Shown: positions 7,541 through 16,807 of the stretch, one piece after another
Layout of the letters: the number at the start of each line of letters is the position of its first letter
Position numbering within the stretch: position 1 is the first letter of the stretch
From: an uncultured Christensenella sp.
Lineage (GTDB): Bacteria > Bacillota > Clostridia > Christensenellales > UBA1750
NCBI GenBank assembly: GCA_905193155.1
Contig: CAJJNQ010000029.1
Span: 1 to 30,452 of the forward strand
Length of the DNA stretch: 30,452 nt
Direction of reading: 5' to 3'
Notes under the pieces: generated by a model
Database searches by the model: none
What the model was told of the DNA's origin: nothing
The model's input: only the letters and a program-made list of their open reading frames with translations
Translations under genes and position numbers: made by a program

Positions 7541-8491
7541 TTACGTTCCGGAGCAGTCGATCAGGATCTCCGGCGAGGGGAAGCTCGGCGCATGCCCCTG
7601 ATCGTCCCGATAGGTCAGGCTTTCGTTTACGGCCGTAACGCCTGTGCAGGGGCCGATGTGCTGCACGGTCAACTCCAGCGTCGCCGTTTCGCTCGCCGCT
7701 GCGCCCAGCACCGGGATGCACCAGCGCACCGCGTTGCCCTGCCGCGACGCACAGCCCGCCGTCGGCGTGGAAACCGCCGTCACGCGGAAGCAGCGCGACA
7801 CCGCTTCGTCGATCACGACATTGGTCGCACCGGGATGAGAGATTTTCCCGCCAATGGCCGTAAAGAGCGCCGCCGTCGCTCCTGCGCACGCCGCGCAGGC
7901 GAGATTTTCACCCGCAAGGCGCGACAGAACGCAATCGTTCGCGCCGTTCCGCCCGCAGATGCCCACGGCGTAAATCGTCACGTTCTGCGCCGCTGCCGCA
8001 GCCGCCAGCGCGCAGGGGTCGCCGCCCATCGTCGGCACGCCGTCGGTGAAGATCACCATCAGCTTCCGGTTCGTCGTGTCGGCGGGGAACAGCTGCAGCC
8101 CGCGCGCAATGCCCGCCGTCAGGTTGGAAAAACCGCCCGCCGTCAGCGCCGCAACCGCCGCCTTCAGCTCCGCCGGGGTCGAGCCCAGCGCCGCGTCCTG
8201 CGCAGCCGTATCCGCAAAGCTCACCACGCCGGCGCGGCTGCCCGAACCGATCGTCCCATCCGCCGCGCCGTCGCTGGCCAGATCGAGCGCGTCGATCAGC
8301 GCGTCCGCTTCCTGCTGCATCGCCGTCAGCCCCGCGCCCGCCATGCTCCCCGAGCGGTCGAGCACCAGCACCACGTCCGCAGGGGTCGCTGCCACGTCCG
8401 GCGCGCCCGTCAGCGACAGCATGATCCGGAACGACCCGCCGCACGCGATTTGAGGCGCAGAAACCGCTTTATTTGCACTTGTAATCGCCAA
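7541..8491 (-). CDS. von Willebrand factor A domain protein
   Basis: The 316-residue product carries a vWA domain at about residues 38-215. Its metal-ion-dependent adhesion site is complete: D45-x-S47-x-S49 (in LVLDRSGSM), Thr125 and Asp150 (in IFTDG). A beta-rich C-terminal part (about 218-316) resembles DUF11-like repeats and ends in PSPEILIDC. Many cysteines are present, but no signal peptide or anchor is visible, so secretion is uncertain. The best start is TTG at 8491: AAAGGAGAGG (8507-8498) lies six bases upstream and the protein then begins MAITSANKAV. An ATG at 8533 would add 14 residues but has no good binding site. It is divergent from the mrr gene. The role is unknown; relatives are widespread as single genes in gut Firmicutes. 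Confidence 0.8.
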   Translation of the reverse strand: MAITSANKAVSAPQIACGGSFRIMLSLTGAPDVAATPADVVLVLDRSGSMAGAGLTAMQQEADALIDALDLASDGAADGTIGSGSRAGVVSFADTAAQDAALGSTPAELKAAVAALTAGGFSNLTAGIARGLQLFPADTTNRKLMVIFTDGVPTMGGDPCALAAAAAAQNVTIYAVGICGRNGANDCVLSRLAGENLACAACAGATAALFTAIGGKISHPGATNVVIDEAVSRCFRVTAVSTPTAGCASRQGNAVRWCIPVLGAAASETATLELTVQHIGPCTGVTAVNESLTYRDDQGHAPSFPSPEILIDCSGT

Positions 8492-8537
8492 GTGAATCCT
8501 CTCCTTTCGCCCCGTAAAGACCATGGGGCTCACAGGC

Positions 8538-8567
8538 AGGATATGCGTTTCACACTTCGCTTGTGAA
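8538..8567 (-). promoter_or_regulatory. Candidate promoter of the vWA gene
   Basis: On the minus strand, TTCACA (8567-8562) and TATCCT (8543-8538) are 18 bases apart. The -35 box forms one arm of the inverted repeat at 8548-8568. Confidence 0.4.
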
Positions 8568-8568
8568 A
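8548..8568. promoter_or_regulatory. Inverted repeat between divergent vWA and mrr promoters
   Basis: TTTCACA (8548-8554) and TGTGAAA (8562-8568) are perfect seven-base arms around a seven-base centre. The right arm overlaps the -35 boxes of both divergent promoters, so a protein bound here could control both genes. No regulator gene is adjacent. Confidence 0.45.
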
Positions 8569-8589
8569 AGGGAAGAACTGCGCTATACT
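8561..8589 (+). promoter_or_regulatory. Promoter of the mrr gene
   Basis: TTGTGA (8561-8566) and TATACT (8584-8589) are 17 bases apart, 34 bases before the original ATG at 8624. Confidence 0.6.
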
Positions 8590-8623
8590 GATTGCATCAA
8601 ACAGAGAAAAGAGGACTTCTGCC

Positions 8624-8659
8624 ATGGCCTTGCCCAAGTAGGACGAGCTGTATGGAAAT
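8624..8659 (+). other. Original mrr start followed by an in-frame TAG
   Basis: ATG 8624 has AGAGGA (8610-8615) eight bases upstream and begins MALPK. A TAG stop (8639-8641) comes next, and the frame then continues DELYGN straight into the Mrr protein. Intact Mrr N-termini read Pro-x-Tyr-Asp at this place, so the TAG replaces a tyrosine codon by a single-base change. Confidence 0.75.
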
Positions 8660-9532
8660 GTGATGTGCGCCCTGAAGGAGGGCGGCGAGAAGAATCGACG
8701 GGAGTTGAGAGAAGCCGTTGCGAAGCAAATCGGGTTGAGCGCAGCGGAGCAGGAGGAGCAGCTTCCCAGCGGTGCGTCGGTTTGGAGCGGCCGCGTCGGC
8801 TGGGCTGTGACCTATCTGACCGCCGCGGGGCTGCTGGCGCGCGTTCGTCGGGGCGTTTATGTCCTCTCCGACGAGGGAAAGCGCGTGCTGGCCTCCGGCG
8901 AGAGGGTAGACAACGCTCTGCTGACGCGCTATCCGGCTTTCCGCGCATTCTGCAAAAGCGCGAAAACGGAGGAAGAGGCTCTGCCCCATCCTCAAACGGA
9001 AAGAGAAAGCCCGCAGGAGGCGCTGGACAGCGCCTATCAGCTCCTCCGGCGGTCGCTGGCGGAGGAACTACTCGACGAGGTCTGCCGTCAGGACTCCGAT
9101 TTCTTCGAGCGCATGGTGGTGCAGCTGATGCTGCGGATGGGTTATGGCGGCGGGGAGGAATCCGGCTTCGTGACGCCGCGATCGGGCGACGAGGGCGTGG
9201 ACGGCTGGATTCAGGAGGACAAGCTCGGCTTCAGCAGCATCGGCATTCAGGCGAAAAAATGGGATAAAGCCGCGACGGTCTCCCGACCGGAGGTGCAGAA
9301 GTTCGTGGGCGCTTTGGCGGGCAAGGGCGTGCAGAAGGGGCTGTTTATCACCACGGCGCAGTTCACCGCGGGCGCGCAGGAGTACGCCCGGCAGCAGCAC
9401 AGCGTCCGCATCGCGCTGGTGGACGGCATGAAATTGGCCTACCTGATGATGGAGCATGGCCTGGGCGTGACCACCGAGAGAACCTACGCCATCCGGCGCA
9501 TCGACAGCGATTTCTTTGCGGAGGAAGATTGA
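8660..9532 (+). CDS. Mrr-type restriction endonuclease, 5' end interrupted by TAG
   Basis: The open frame gives up to 290 residues from GTG 8660 (ATG 8663 is also possible). Residues 1-90 form the winged-helix Mrr N-terminal domain; residues about 143-265 form the Mrr catalytic domain of the PD-(D/E)xK fold, with FFE150, Asp181 in GVDGW and Gln197-Ala-Lys199. Mrr enzymes cut DNA carrying foreign methylation (type IV restriction), and no partner methyltransferase is next to it. The native start seems to be ATG 8624, with promoter and binding site intact, but codon 6 is TAG. The gene may therefore be inactive, may start again at 8660/8663 without about 12 residues and without a clear binding site, or the TAG may be a sequence error. 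Catalytic residues are all preserved. Confidence 0.8.
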   Translation: MMCALKEGGEKNRRELREAVAKQIGLSAAEQEEQLPSGASVWSGRVGWAVTYLTAAGLLARVRRGVYVLSDEGKRVLASGERVDNALLTRYPAFRAFCKSAKTEEEALPHPQTERESPQEALDSAYQLLRRSLAEELLDEVCRQDSDFFERMVVQLMLRMGYGGGEESGFVTPRSGDEGVDGWIQEDKLGFSSIGIQAKKWDKAATVSRPEVQKFVGALAGKGVQKGLFITTAQFTAGAQEYARQQHSVRIALVDGMKLAYLMMEHGLGVTTERTYAIRRIDSDFFAEED

Positions 9533-9559
9533 TTTTTCGGCTAGGCCTGTTGTTGCAAA

Positions 9560-9595
9560 AAAAGAGGCGGAGGATGTTGATCCTCCGTCTCTTTT
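9560..9595. terminator. Bidirectional terminator between mrr and the InlB-like gene
   Basis: A 16-bp stem (9560-9575 with 9580-9595, one G-T pair) is flanked by an A tract on the left and TTTT on the right. It can end both the rightward mrr transcript and the leftward surface-protein transcript. Confidence 0.8.
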
Positions 9596-9609
9596 GGGTT
9601 GGTTGGGGT

Positions 9610-11670
9610 TTATGCACGGCGCTTGCGGGTGGCAGCGAACAGCAAGCCCGCCGCAGCCGAGCAGCCGAGCAGCACCAGCGCCATCGGATATCCGTCGCCG
9701 GTCTTGGGCGAGGTGTCGTTCGAGCCGGAACCGCGCACGAAGCGGACGTAGATGCTGTGGCTGTCGCTCACGTCGCGGAAGGTGTAGGAACCGTCATGGC
9801 TGTTGTCCAGACGGCCGTCGATGTACACCGCGTCCACGGCATAGCCGCTCTTCGGCTTCCAGCTCACGGTCAGGGCGTTGCCGCGCCGGACCTGCGTGGT
9901 GCCGTCCGGGCGGATCGTGCCGCCCTTGGAGCAGGAGGCGTCGATCGAGTAGTAATAGGTCACGTTGCCGGGGTTCGGCGTGGGGGACGGGTAGTAGGGA
10001 TTCTCGCTGTAATCCGGGTAGTAGACGTGCTCCCACTCCGCGCTCATCGTCACGTTGCCGGTGATGTTCTGCGGCAGGGTCACGGTCGAGCCCGCCGCGT
10101 AGAGCTTGCCGTCCCAGCTGGCGCGCCAGCCGGTCATGACGTAGCTCAGGCTGTTATAGACCTTCGCCGGGGCGGTGAAGCTCTTGCCCGCTTCCGCCTG
10201 AATGGGCGCGGGCAGCGTGCCAGCGCCGCTGCTGCCCCAGCCGGAGCCGGCGGTGAAGGTGACGGTGACATTGCTCCATTCTGCCGTCAGTGTGCCGTTG
10301 GCGGCGGGCAGCACAAAGGTTGCCTTGGCTGCGTAGAGCTTGCCGTCCCAGCTGGCGCGCCAACCCACAAAGGTGTAGCCCTCGCGCGTGGGCGCGTCCG
10401 CCGTCATCGCGTTCAGGCCTGCGCCGCCCTTGAGATCGGGCAGGGGCGCCGTCGTGCCGGTGACGTAGGAAATGGTCACTTCGCTCACAAACTGCGAGGT
10501 GAAGGCCGTGTTGCCGGTCAGCACGAGCTTGTCGCCCGGCTGATAGAGCTTATCGCCCAGCTTCCAGCCCGCAAAGACCTTGCCGGTCTGCGCCGCAGGA
10601 GCCGCCGCGACGGTGATTTCCTCGCCGATGTAGTGCGCCTTGCCGTCCGCGTTTCCGTCATAGCTGACCGTCACCGCCGCAGCGAACTGCGCGGTCAGGG
10701 TCACGTTCTGCGCGGGCATGATGTACTTGTCGGTGTAGATCTTGCCGTCCGCGCTCGACTTCCAACCGGTGAACACCTTGCCCTGCGGCGCGGTAGGTAC
10801 GGTCAGCGCGATTTCCTCGCCGGAGATTGCCTGCTTGGTGGTAGGGGTGAGACCCTCACCCGTCAGCAGCAGGTCGTACAGCTTGTCGTAGACCGCGGTC
10901 AGGGTAAGATTCCCGGTCAGCTCGATCTCCGCCTTTTCGGCGTAGGTCTTGCCGTCGCTGCCCTGCCAGTGCTTGAAGCGATAACCGGCCAGCGCAGGCC
11001 CATCCGCCGCCTGGACCTTGTCGCCGACATAGCCGGTGTAGCCCTGCGGCAGGGTGATGGTGTAGCCGCCGTTTGCGTAGGTCAGGGTCGCAGCGGCCTT
11101 GTCCTCCCAAAGCGCGGTGAAGGTCTCGCCGCCGCTGGGGATGGAGGTGTAGGTGCCGCCGGGCTGATAGGTGCCGCCGTTTACGGCCTTCCAGCCCTTG
11201 AAGGCCTTGCCGGTGCGGGCGGGCACGTTCTGGGGCAGCGTATAGGTGCTGCCGTAAGCCGCGGTGGTGTCGTCGGGCTTATTCGTCGTGCCTTCTTCGG
11301 AGATAAATTTGACGGGGTACATTTTGCCGGACGCCGTCAGATGGATCGTCACATCGCCGGTCAGGGCTTCATCTGAAATCGTCAGCTTCTGGTAGCCGTC
11401 GGCCTCCGTGAGGTTGTAGCCGGTGTAGTTGCTTCCGCCGATGGTTACCGTGGGTTTGTCGGGGACGAATTCTGCGTGGTCGGATTTGTATTCGATCACA
11501 AGATCCGCTCCGGCTGTGGTCGTTGGGGGAGCTTTTCCCTTGACGGAGACATGCTCGCCGTACGTGAGTGTTACGGCGTGCGCTGTCTCATCCGCCAATG
11601 CTGTCGGCAGGAAGGCCAGCAGCGTCAGCATTGCCAGCACAAGGGCCAGCAAGGATTTTGCCTTTCTCAT
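9610..11670 (-). CDS. InlB-like repeat cell-wall surface protein with SPKTG signal
   Basis: The 686-residue protein starts with a signal peptide (residues 1-26, ending LPTALA). Six repeats of the Listeria-Bacteroides/InlB B-repeat type follow (about 118-189, 194-262, 264-330, 332-396, 398-466, 468-549), each with the hallmark GWK or GWR plus a small-sheet core. After a Tyr/Pro-rich linker comes a different beta domain (570-645). The tail is a sorting signal: SPKTG (654-658), hydrophobic segment (662-680), and RKRR. Sortase would attach it to the wall, although Ser replaces the usual Leu. Start ATG 11670 has AAAAGGAGGT six bases upstream. A 32-base exact repeat inside the gene links repeats 5 and 6. 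It probably acts in adhesion or as a stalk; no binding partner can be deduced. Confidence 0.88.
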   Translation of the reverse strand: MRKAKSLLALVLAMLTLLAFLPTALADETAHAVTLTYGEHVSVKGKAPPTTTAGADLVIEYKSDHAEFVPDKPTVTIGGSNYTGYNLTEADGYQKLTISDEALTGDVTIHLTASGKMYPVKFISEEGTTNKPDDTTAAYGSTYTLPQNVPARTGKAFKGWKAVNGGTYQPGGTYTSIPSGGETFTALWEDKAAATLTYANGGYTITLPQGYTGYVGDKVQAADGPALAGYRFKHWQGSDGKTYAEKAEIELTGNLTLTAVYDKLYDLLLTGEGLTPTTKQAISGEEIALTVPTAPQGKVFTGWKSSADGKIYTDKYIMPAQNVTLTAQFAAAVTVSYDGNADGKAHYIGEEITVAAAPAAQTGKVFAGWKLGDKLYQPGDKLVLTGNTAFTSQFVSEVTISYVTGTTAPLPDLKGGAGLNAMTADAPTREGYTFVGWRASWDGKLYAAKATFVLPAANGTLTAEWSNVTVTFTAGSGWGSSGAGTLPAPIQAEAGKSFTAPAKVYNSLSYVMTGWRASWDGKLYAAGSTVTLPQNITGNVTMSAEWEHVYYPDYSENPYYPSPTPNPGNVTYYYSIDASCSKGGTIRPDGTTQVRRGNALTVSWKPKSGYAVDAVYIDGRLDNSHDGSYTFRDVSDSHSIYVRFVRGSGSNDTSPKTGDGYPMALVLLGCSAAAGLLFAATRKRRA
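10097..10362 (-). repeat. 32-base direct repeats inside the surface protein gene
   Basis: Positions 10097-10128 and 10331-10362 are identical and encode the shared GWRASWDGKLYA segment of repeats 5 and 6. Identity at the DNA level points to recent duplication or gene conversion. Confidence 0.8.
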
Positions 11671-11798
11671 ATGGATACCTCCTTTTCACTTCTTAGACGA
11701 TTGCATATGGAAAAGAGTTTCAAAAAAGTCATCTTTTTTTAATTTATATTTTTTTATTCGTAGCGAAATGGAAATAAATGGGAAATAAATACAATTTT

Positions 11799-11827
11799 AT
11801 AATAAGTCGGAAACAAATCGGATGCAA
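11799..11827 (-). promoter_or_regulatory. Candidate promoter of the surface protein gene
   Basis: On the minus strand TTGCAT (11827-11822) and TATTAT (11804-11799) are 17 bases apart. This leaves an AT-rich leader of about 120 bases before the start codon, in which no further signal was recognised except the ribosome binding site. Confidence 0.4.
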
Positions 11828-11859
11828 CTGGCAAGGGCCGGAAACACCCGCAAATGGGC

Positions 11860-11895
11860 AAAAAAGAAGCGGTTCCTTTTCGGAACCGCTTCTTT
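11860..11895 (-). terminator. Terminator of hppA
   Basis: A perfect 14-bp stem (11863-11876 with 11882-11895) closed by a five-base loop ends in a T tract read from 11865-11860, directly after the hppA stop codon. Confidence 0.88.
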
Positions 11896-11903
11896 GAGGA
11901 TGC

Positions 11904-14084
<2,181 letters not shown>

Positions 14085-14528
14085 GGAGTGACGCCTTCTT
14101 TCTCTTTATAGTCTGTGAGACGGTCGGGGACCGCAATTTCACAATCCAGGCGTATGTTAACACATTTCGCTCCAAAAGTGAAACCGATTTTAAGAAAAAA
14201 TGTAGATTTTGCGACCAACGTTCCGCAAAGAGAAACAAAATGAAACGGGATTTCATGATATGAAACATTTGCGCCCTTTGCAAATCGCACGCAAATGCGT
14301 TGGAATGCGCGTATTAAGAAAGAATAAAGATAAAAAAATACTGCTTCGATGGAAAAACATCCGTAAAGGCGCGAAAGAAATCGAATATGCGGCAAAAAAA
14401 CAGCATTGTGCGGAAAAATGCGGAATTTCAGCGGAAAGCGGGGCAGGGGCGGCCGGGTGCGCCGTCGTTTGAAACAACGTTGAGCTCCCCGATAGGTTTC
14501 ACGGCGAAAAAAAGTCTGCCCTCGGCAT
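14085..14528. other. Gene-free stretch upstream of hppA
   Basis: About 440 bases, noticeably richer in A and T than the neighbours, hold the hppA binding site and candidate promoter. A small palindrome TTTCAT-gat-ATGAAA (14251-14265) is present. Short open frames on both strands have no ribosome binding site and no familiar protein pattern. I see no RNA gene here. Confidence 0.5.
14154..14182 (-). promoter_or_regulatory. Candidate hppA promoter
   Basis: On the minus strand TTCACT (14182-14177) and TAACAT (14159-14154) are 17 bases apart, with an extended -10 TG one base upstream of the hexamer. The predicted leader is about 60 bases. Confidence 0.4.
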
Positions 14529-14562
14529 AAAAAACGGGAAACGGCTGTTTTGCCGTTTCCCG
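14529..14562 (-). terminator. Terminator of ribU
   Basis: An 11-bp stem (14535-14545 with 14552-14562) with a six-base loop is followed on the minus strand by six T residues (14534-14529), 15 bases after the ribU stop codon. Confidence 0.88.
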
Positions 14563-14576
14563 CGGGTTTTCGGGTT

Positions 14577-15206
14577 TTATTGAGAATCCTTTTTGCGGCC
14601 CTTGAGCAGGGGAGAGATCTTTTTGTAGATCAGGAAGGTGATGACCACCGAGATCAGCCCCTTGATGAAGGTGAAGGGCATGTTGAACCAGATCAGCGCG
14701 TCCCAGAGGTTTTTGACGTTGGGATTGATCGCCTGATACATCCCCAGGATCGCGTCCATCGGCATGAAGGCCGTGTAGATGGGATAGACCACGAAATAAT
14801 TGGTAAAGACCGACAGCACCGCCATCATCGCCGCGCCCGCCAGCGAACCGATCAGCGCGCCGCGCCGTCCGCCCATGTGCCGGTAGAACATCCCCGCGGT
14901 AAAGACGAAGATCGCGCCCAGCAGGAAGTTGGAAAGCTCGCCCACGCCGCCGGTGGTCGTAAAGCACAGGTTGATCAGGTTCTTGATCAGGCAGACCACC
15001 ACGCCGCACACCGGGCCCAGCGCAAAGGAGGCGATCAGCGCGGGCAGCTCGGACAGATCGAGCTTGATGAAGCTGGGCATCAGCGGCACGGAAAAGCTCA
15101 GGTACATCAGCACCGTCGCCACCGCGCCGAGCATCGCGGTCATCGTCAGCTTCCGCACGGGGAAGCGGCGCTTGTCGTTGTTGGAAACGGGAACCTTCTG
15201 GGACAT
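14577..15206 (-). CDS. ribU: ECF transporter S component, riboflavin (RibU)
   Basis: A 209-residue membrane protein with about six segments and the RibU pattern: basic N-terminus with KLTMTAMLGAVATVLMYL (19-36), then SFIKLDLSELPALIASFALG, GPVCGVVVCLIKNLIN and FLLGAIF. RibU binds riboflavin outside the cell and works with the shared energy-coupling module EcfA-A'-T, which is not encoded here. The FMN riboswitch upstream gives independent support for the substrate. AGAGGT lies five bases before the ATG. The gene is single, between its own promoter and terminator. Length and sequence look complete. Confidence 0.93.
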   Translation of the reverse strand: MSQKVPVSNNDKRRFPVRKLTMTAMLGAVATVLMYLSFSVPLMPSFIKLDLSELPALIASFALGPVCGVVVCLIKNLINLCFTTTGGVGELSNFLLGAIFVFTAGMFYRHMGGRRGALIGSLAGAAMMAVLSVFTNYFVVYPIYTAFMPMDAILGMYQAINPNVKNLWDALIWFNMPFTFIKGLISVVITFLIYKKISPLLKGRKKDSQ

Positions 15207-15284
15207 TCGGGACCTCTTTTAAGATATGAGGGGATTTGAAGGCGGTCGCGTATTCGGTTGGGAAAAAATTGCGCGGCACTTCAT

Positions 15285-15400
15285 CATATCTTCTTTCATC
15301 CGGACTGTAACCGTCGGCTCAGGAATGCGACCTGATCAGCGCCTTTCGGCACGCGCGGGCTTTCACCGCCGATTGGGACTTTCACCCTACCCTGAAGAAT
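15285..15400 (-). promoter_or_regulatory. FMN riboswitch (RFN element)
   Basis: Read on the minus strand, the leader shows the conserved FMN aptamer blocks in order: AGGGTAGGGTGAAAGTCCC, GGCGGTGAAAGCCCGCG, CCTGAGCCGACGGT and AGTCCGGATGAAAGAAGA. A closing P1 stem (ATCATTCTTC with GAAGA-t-ATGAT) frames it. It controls ribU by FMN level. No T-rich terminator follows, so control is probably at translation (see findings). Confidence 0.95.
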
Positions 15401-15415
15401 GATTTCAGTACTTTT

Positions 15416-15443
15416 ATTATAGTCCGTCCTAAAGTCTTTGCAA
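15416..15443 (-). promoter_or_regulatory. Promoter of ribU
   Basis: On the minus strand TTGCAA (15443-15438) and a perfect TATAAT (15421-15416) are 16 bases apart, just upstream of the riboswitch. Confidence 0.65.
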
Positions 15444-15466
15444 GTAAAAACTTTGCGCCTATCCGC

Positions 15467-15495
15467 TTGACAGCCCCATTCACGAACATTAAAAT
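15467..15495 (+). promoter_or_regulatory. Promoter of the sugar-phosphate isomerase operon
   Basis: TTGACA (15467-15472) and TAAAAT (15490-15495) are 17 bases apart, close to consensus. A second TATAAT stands at 15512-15517. It is divergent from the ribU promoter; together with the riboswitch these fill the 330 bases between ribU and the first isomerase gene. No clear GntR-type palindrome was found. Confidence 0.7.
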
Positions 15496-15536
15496 AATGA
15501 TGAGATAGATATATAATTTTTACATGGGGGTAACAC

Positions 15537-16076
15537 ATGAGAACTCTTTTGAATCTGGAAAGTGGAGAGATTCTTTCGGAGGCCGCGCTTTCGCGCCGAA
15601 CGCTGGCTGATTTGAAGGGCGCCTTTGCCGATGAAGCCGCCCGCTCGGCCCTTCCGCAGGAGACCGAGGTCTATCGCGTGCTCACCCATGAAAACGGTGA
15701 GCGCGAGGGGCAGGAGGGAGGCCTGTTTTTCGGCACAAGCTTCGTCAACCCCGGCAAGGTCGGCACAGAGTATTTCATGACCAAGGGACACTATCACGCC
15801 AAACGCAATACCGCGGAGTATTATTTCTGCATCTCCGGCCGGGGCGCGCTGATCCTGATGGATGAGGCGGGCCATACCTGGATGGAGGAGATGGAGCGCG
15901 GCACGCTGCATTATATTCCCCGAAATGTCGCCCACCGGCTGGCCAATACCGGAGATAAGGTGCTGGCCGTGGGCTGCTGCTGGAGCACCGAATGCGGTCA
16001 CGATTACGCTTCCATCGCGGAAAAGGGCTTCACCTGCCGCCTGATGGAGGTTGAGGGAAAGCCGAGGTTGATCTGA
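15537..16076 (+). CDS. Cupin-type phosphoglucose isomerase (first paralogue)
   Basis: A 179-residue single cupin domain of the archaeal-type phosphoglucose isomerase family (PF06560-like). The metal site is visible: His85, His87 and Glu94 in KGHYHAKRNTAEYYF and His133 in IPRNVAHRLANTGD. Enzymes of this family interconvert glucose-6-phosphate and fructose-6-phosphate with a divalent metal; related sugars are possible. The length matches the family (about 180-190). The ATG follows TGGGGGT. The GntR gene starts one base after its stop codon, so they are one transcript. A second member of the family closes the operon but is only distantly similar, suggesting different substrates. Confidence 0.85.
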   Translation: MRTLLNLESGEILSEAALSRRTLADLKGAFADEAARSALPQETEVYRVLTHENGEREGQEGGLFFGTSFVNPGKVGTEYFMTKGHYHAKRNTAEYYFCISGRGALILMDEAGHTWMEEMERGTLHYIPRNVAHRLANTGDKVLAVGCCWSTECGHDYASIAEKGFTCRLMEVEGKPRLI

Positions 16077-16077
16077 T

Positions 16078-16791
16078 ATGCCGGAGATCATCAACGTTCA
16101 TTCCGCACTGCCGCTCAACAAGCAGGTCGAGCAGTACCTGCGCCAGCTCATCAGTCAGGACGAGTACCGCCAGGGCAAGATGCTGCCCACGGAGCTGGCC
16201 CTTTCGGAGGAGCTGGGCGTTGCGCGCAACACCATCCGCGCCGCGATGGACAAGCTCGTGCGCGAGGGCTTGATCGAGCGCAAAAAGGGCGTGGGCACGC
16301 AGGTCAAGCGCGGTCCCATCGTTACCGAGCTGACCCGCTGGCAGACCTTCGCGCTGGAGATGGGCGATAAGCTGGAGCTCAAGGAGAAAAAGGTCGCCTG
16401 GGTGCATGCCGATCCGCCCGTCGCCGCAGAACTGGGCGCACAGGTCAATCAGCGCGTCTGTCGCCTGGAGCGGCTGATGTGCGCCGATGGCGAGCCGATG
16501 GTGCTGCTGGTGGACTATTTCCCGCCGCACCTGTTTATCGAGGAGAACGAAACCTTCGACGGTGCGCTCTACCGCGTGCTGCGCGATAAATACGGGGTCA
16601 GGCCCGTCAAGTCCTGCGAGCAGATCAGCGCGCTGAGCGGCGGCCCGATCGGGCTCAAGCTTCAGCTCCCCCGCGAGGGCGCGATCCTCTGCCGCCGCCG
16701 CCGCGTGCTCGATTCCACCGGGCGGCTGGTGCAGCTGCAAACCCTTTATTACCGCGGGGAGCGCTTTGTCTGCCAGATTGATCTAAATTAA
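16078..16791 (+). CDS. GntR/HutC family regulator with UTRA domain
   Basis: This 237-residue protein has a winged helix at about residues 10-72 (LPTELALSEELGVARNTIRAA, with ERKKGVGTQV as the wing) and a UTRA ligand domain at about 92-230, the HutC subfamily. Such regulators usually repress sugar or amino-acid genes and release DNA on binding a sugar phosphate. It lies inside the isomerase operon, one base after the first gene and 16 bases before the next, so it probably controls this operon, its own gene included. The effector may be a substrate or product of the isomerases; this is inference. Confidence 0.9.
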   Translation: MPEIINVHSALPLNKQVEQYLRQLISQDEYRQGKMLPTELALSEELGVARNTIRAAMDKLVREGLIERKKGVGTQVKRGPIVTELTRWQTFALEMGDKLELKEKKVAWVHADPPVAAELGAQVNQRVCRLERLMCADGEPMVLLVDYFPPHLFIEENETFDGALYRVLRDKYGVRPVKSCEQISALSGGPIGLKLQLPREGAILCRRRRVLDSTGRLVQLQTLYYRGERFVCQIDLN

Positions 16792-16807
16792 ATAGTAGGA
16801 GAATTTC

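Noticed and set aside
5658..7889. Long minus-strand open frame across the flotillin gene and the following gap
   Set aside because: Crosses a dispersed repeat, a promoter and a terminator; composition is that of a shadow frame.
14251..14265. TTTCAT-gat-ATGAAA palindrome as operator of hppA
   Set aside because: Short, about 70 bases upstream of the candidate promoter, and such AT-rich palindromes arise easily by chance.
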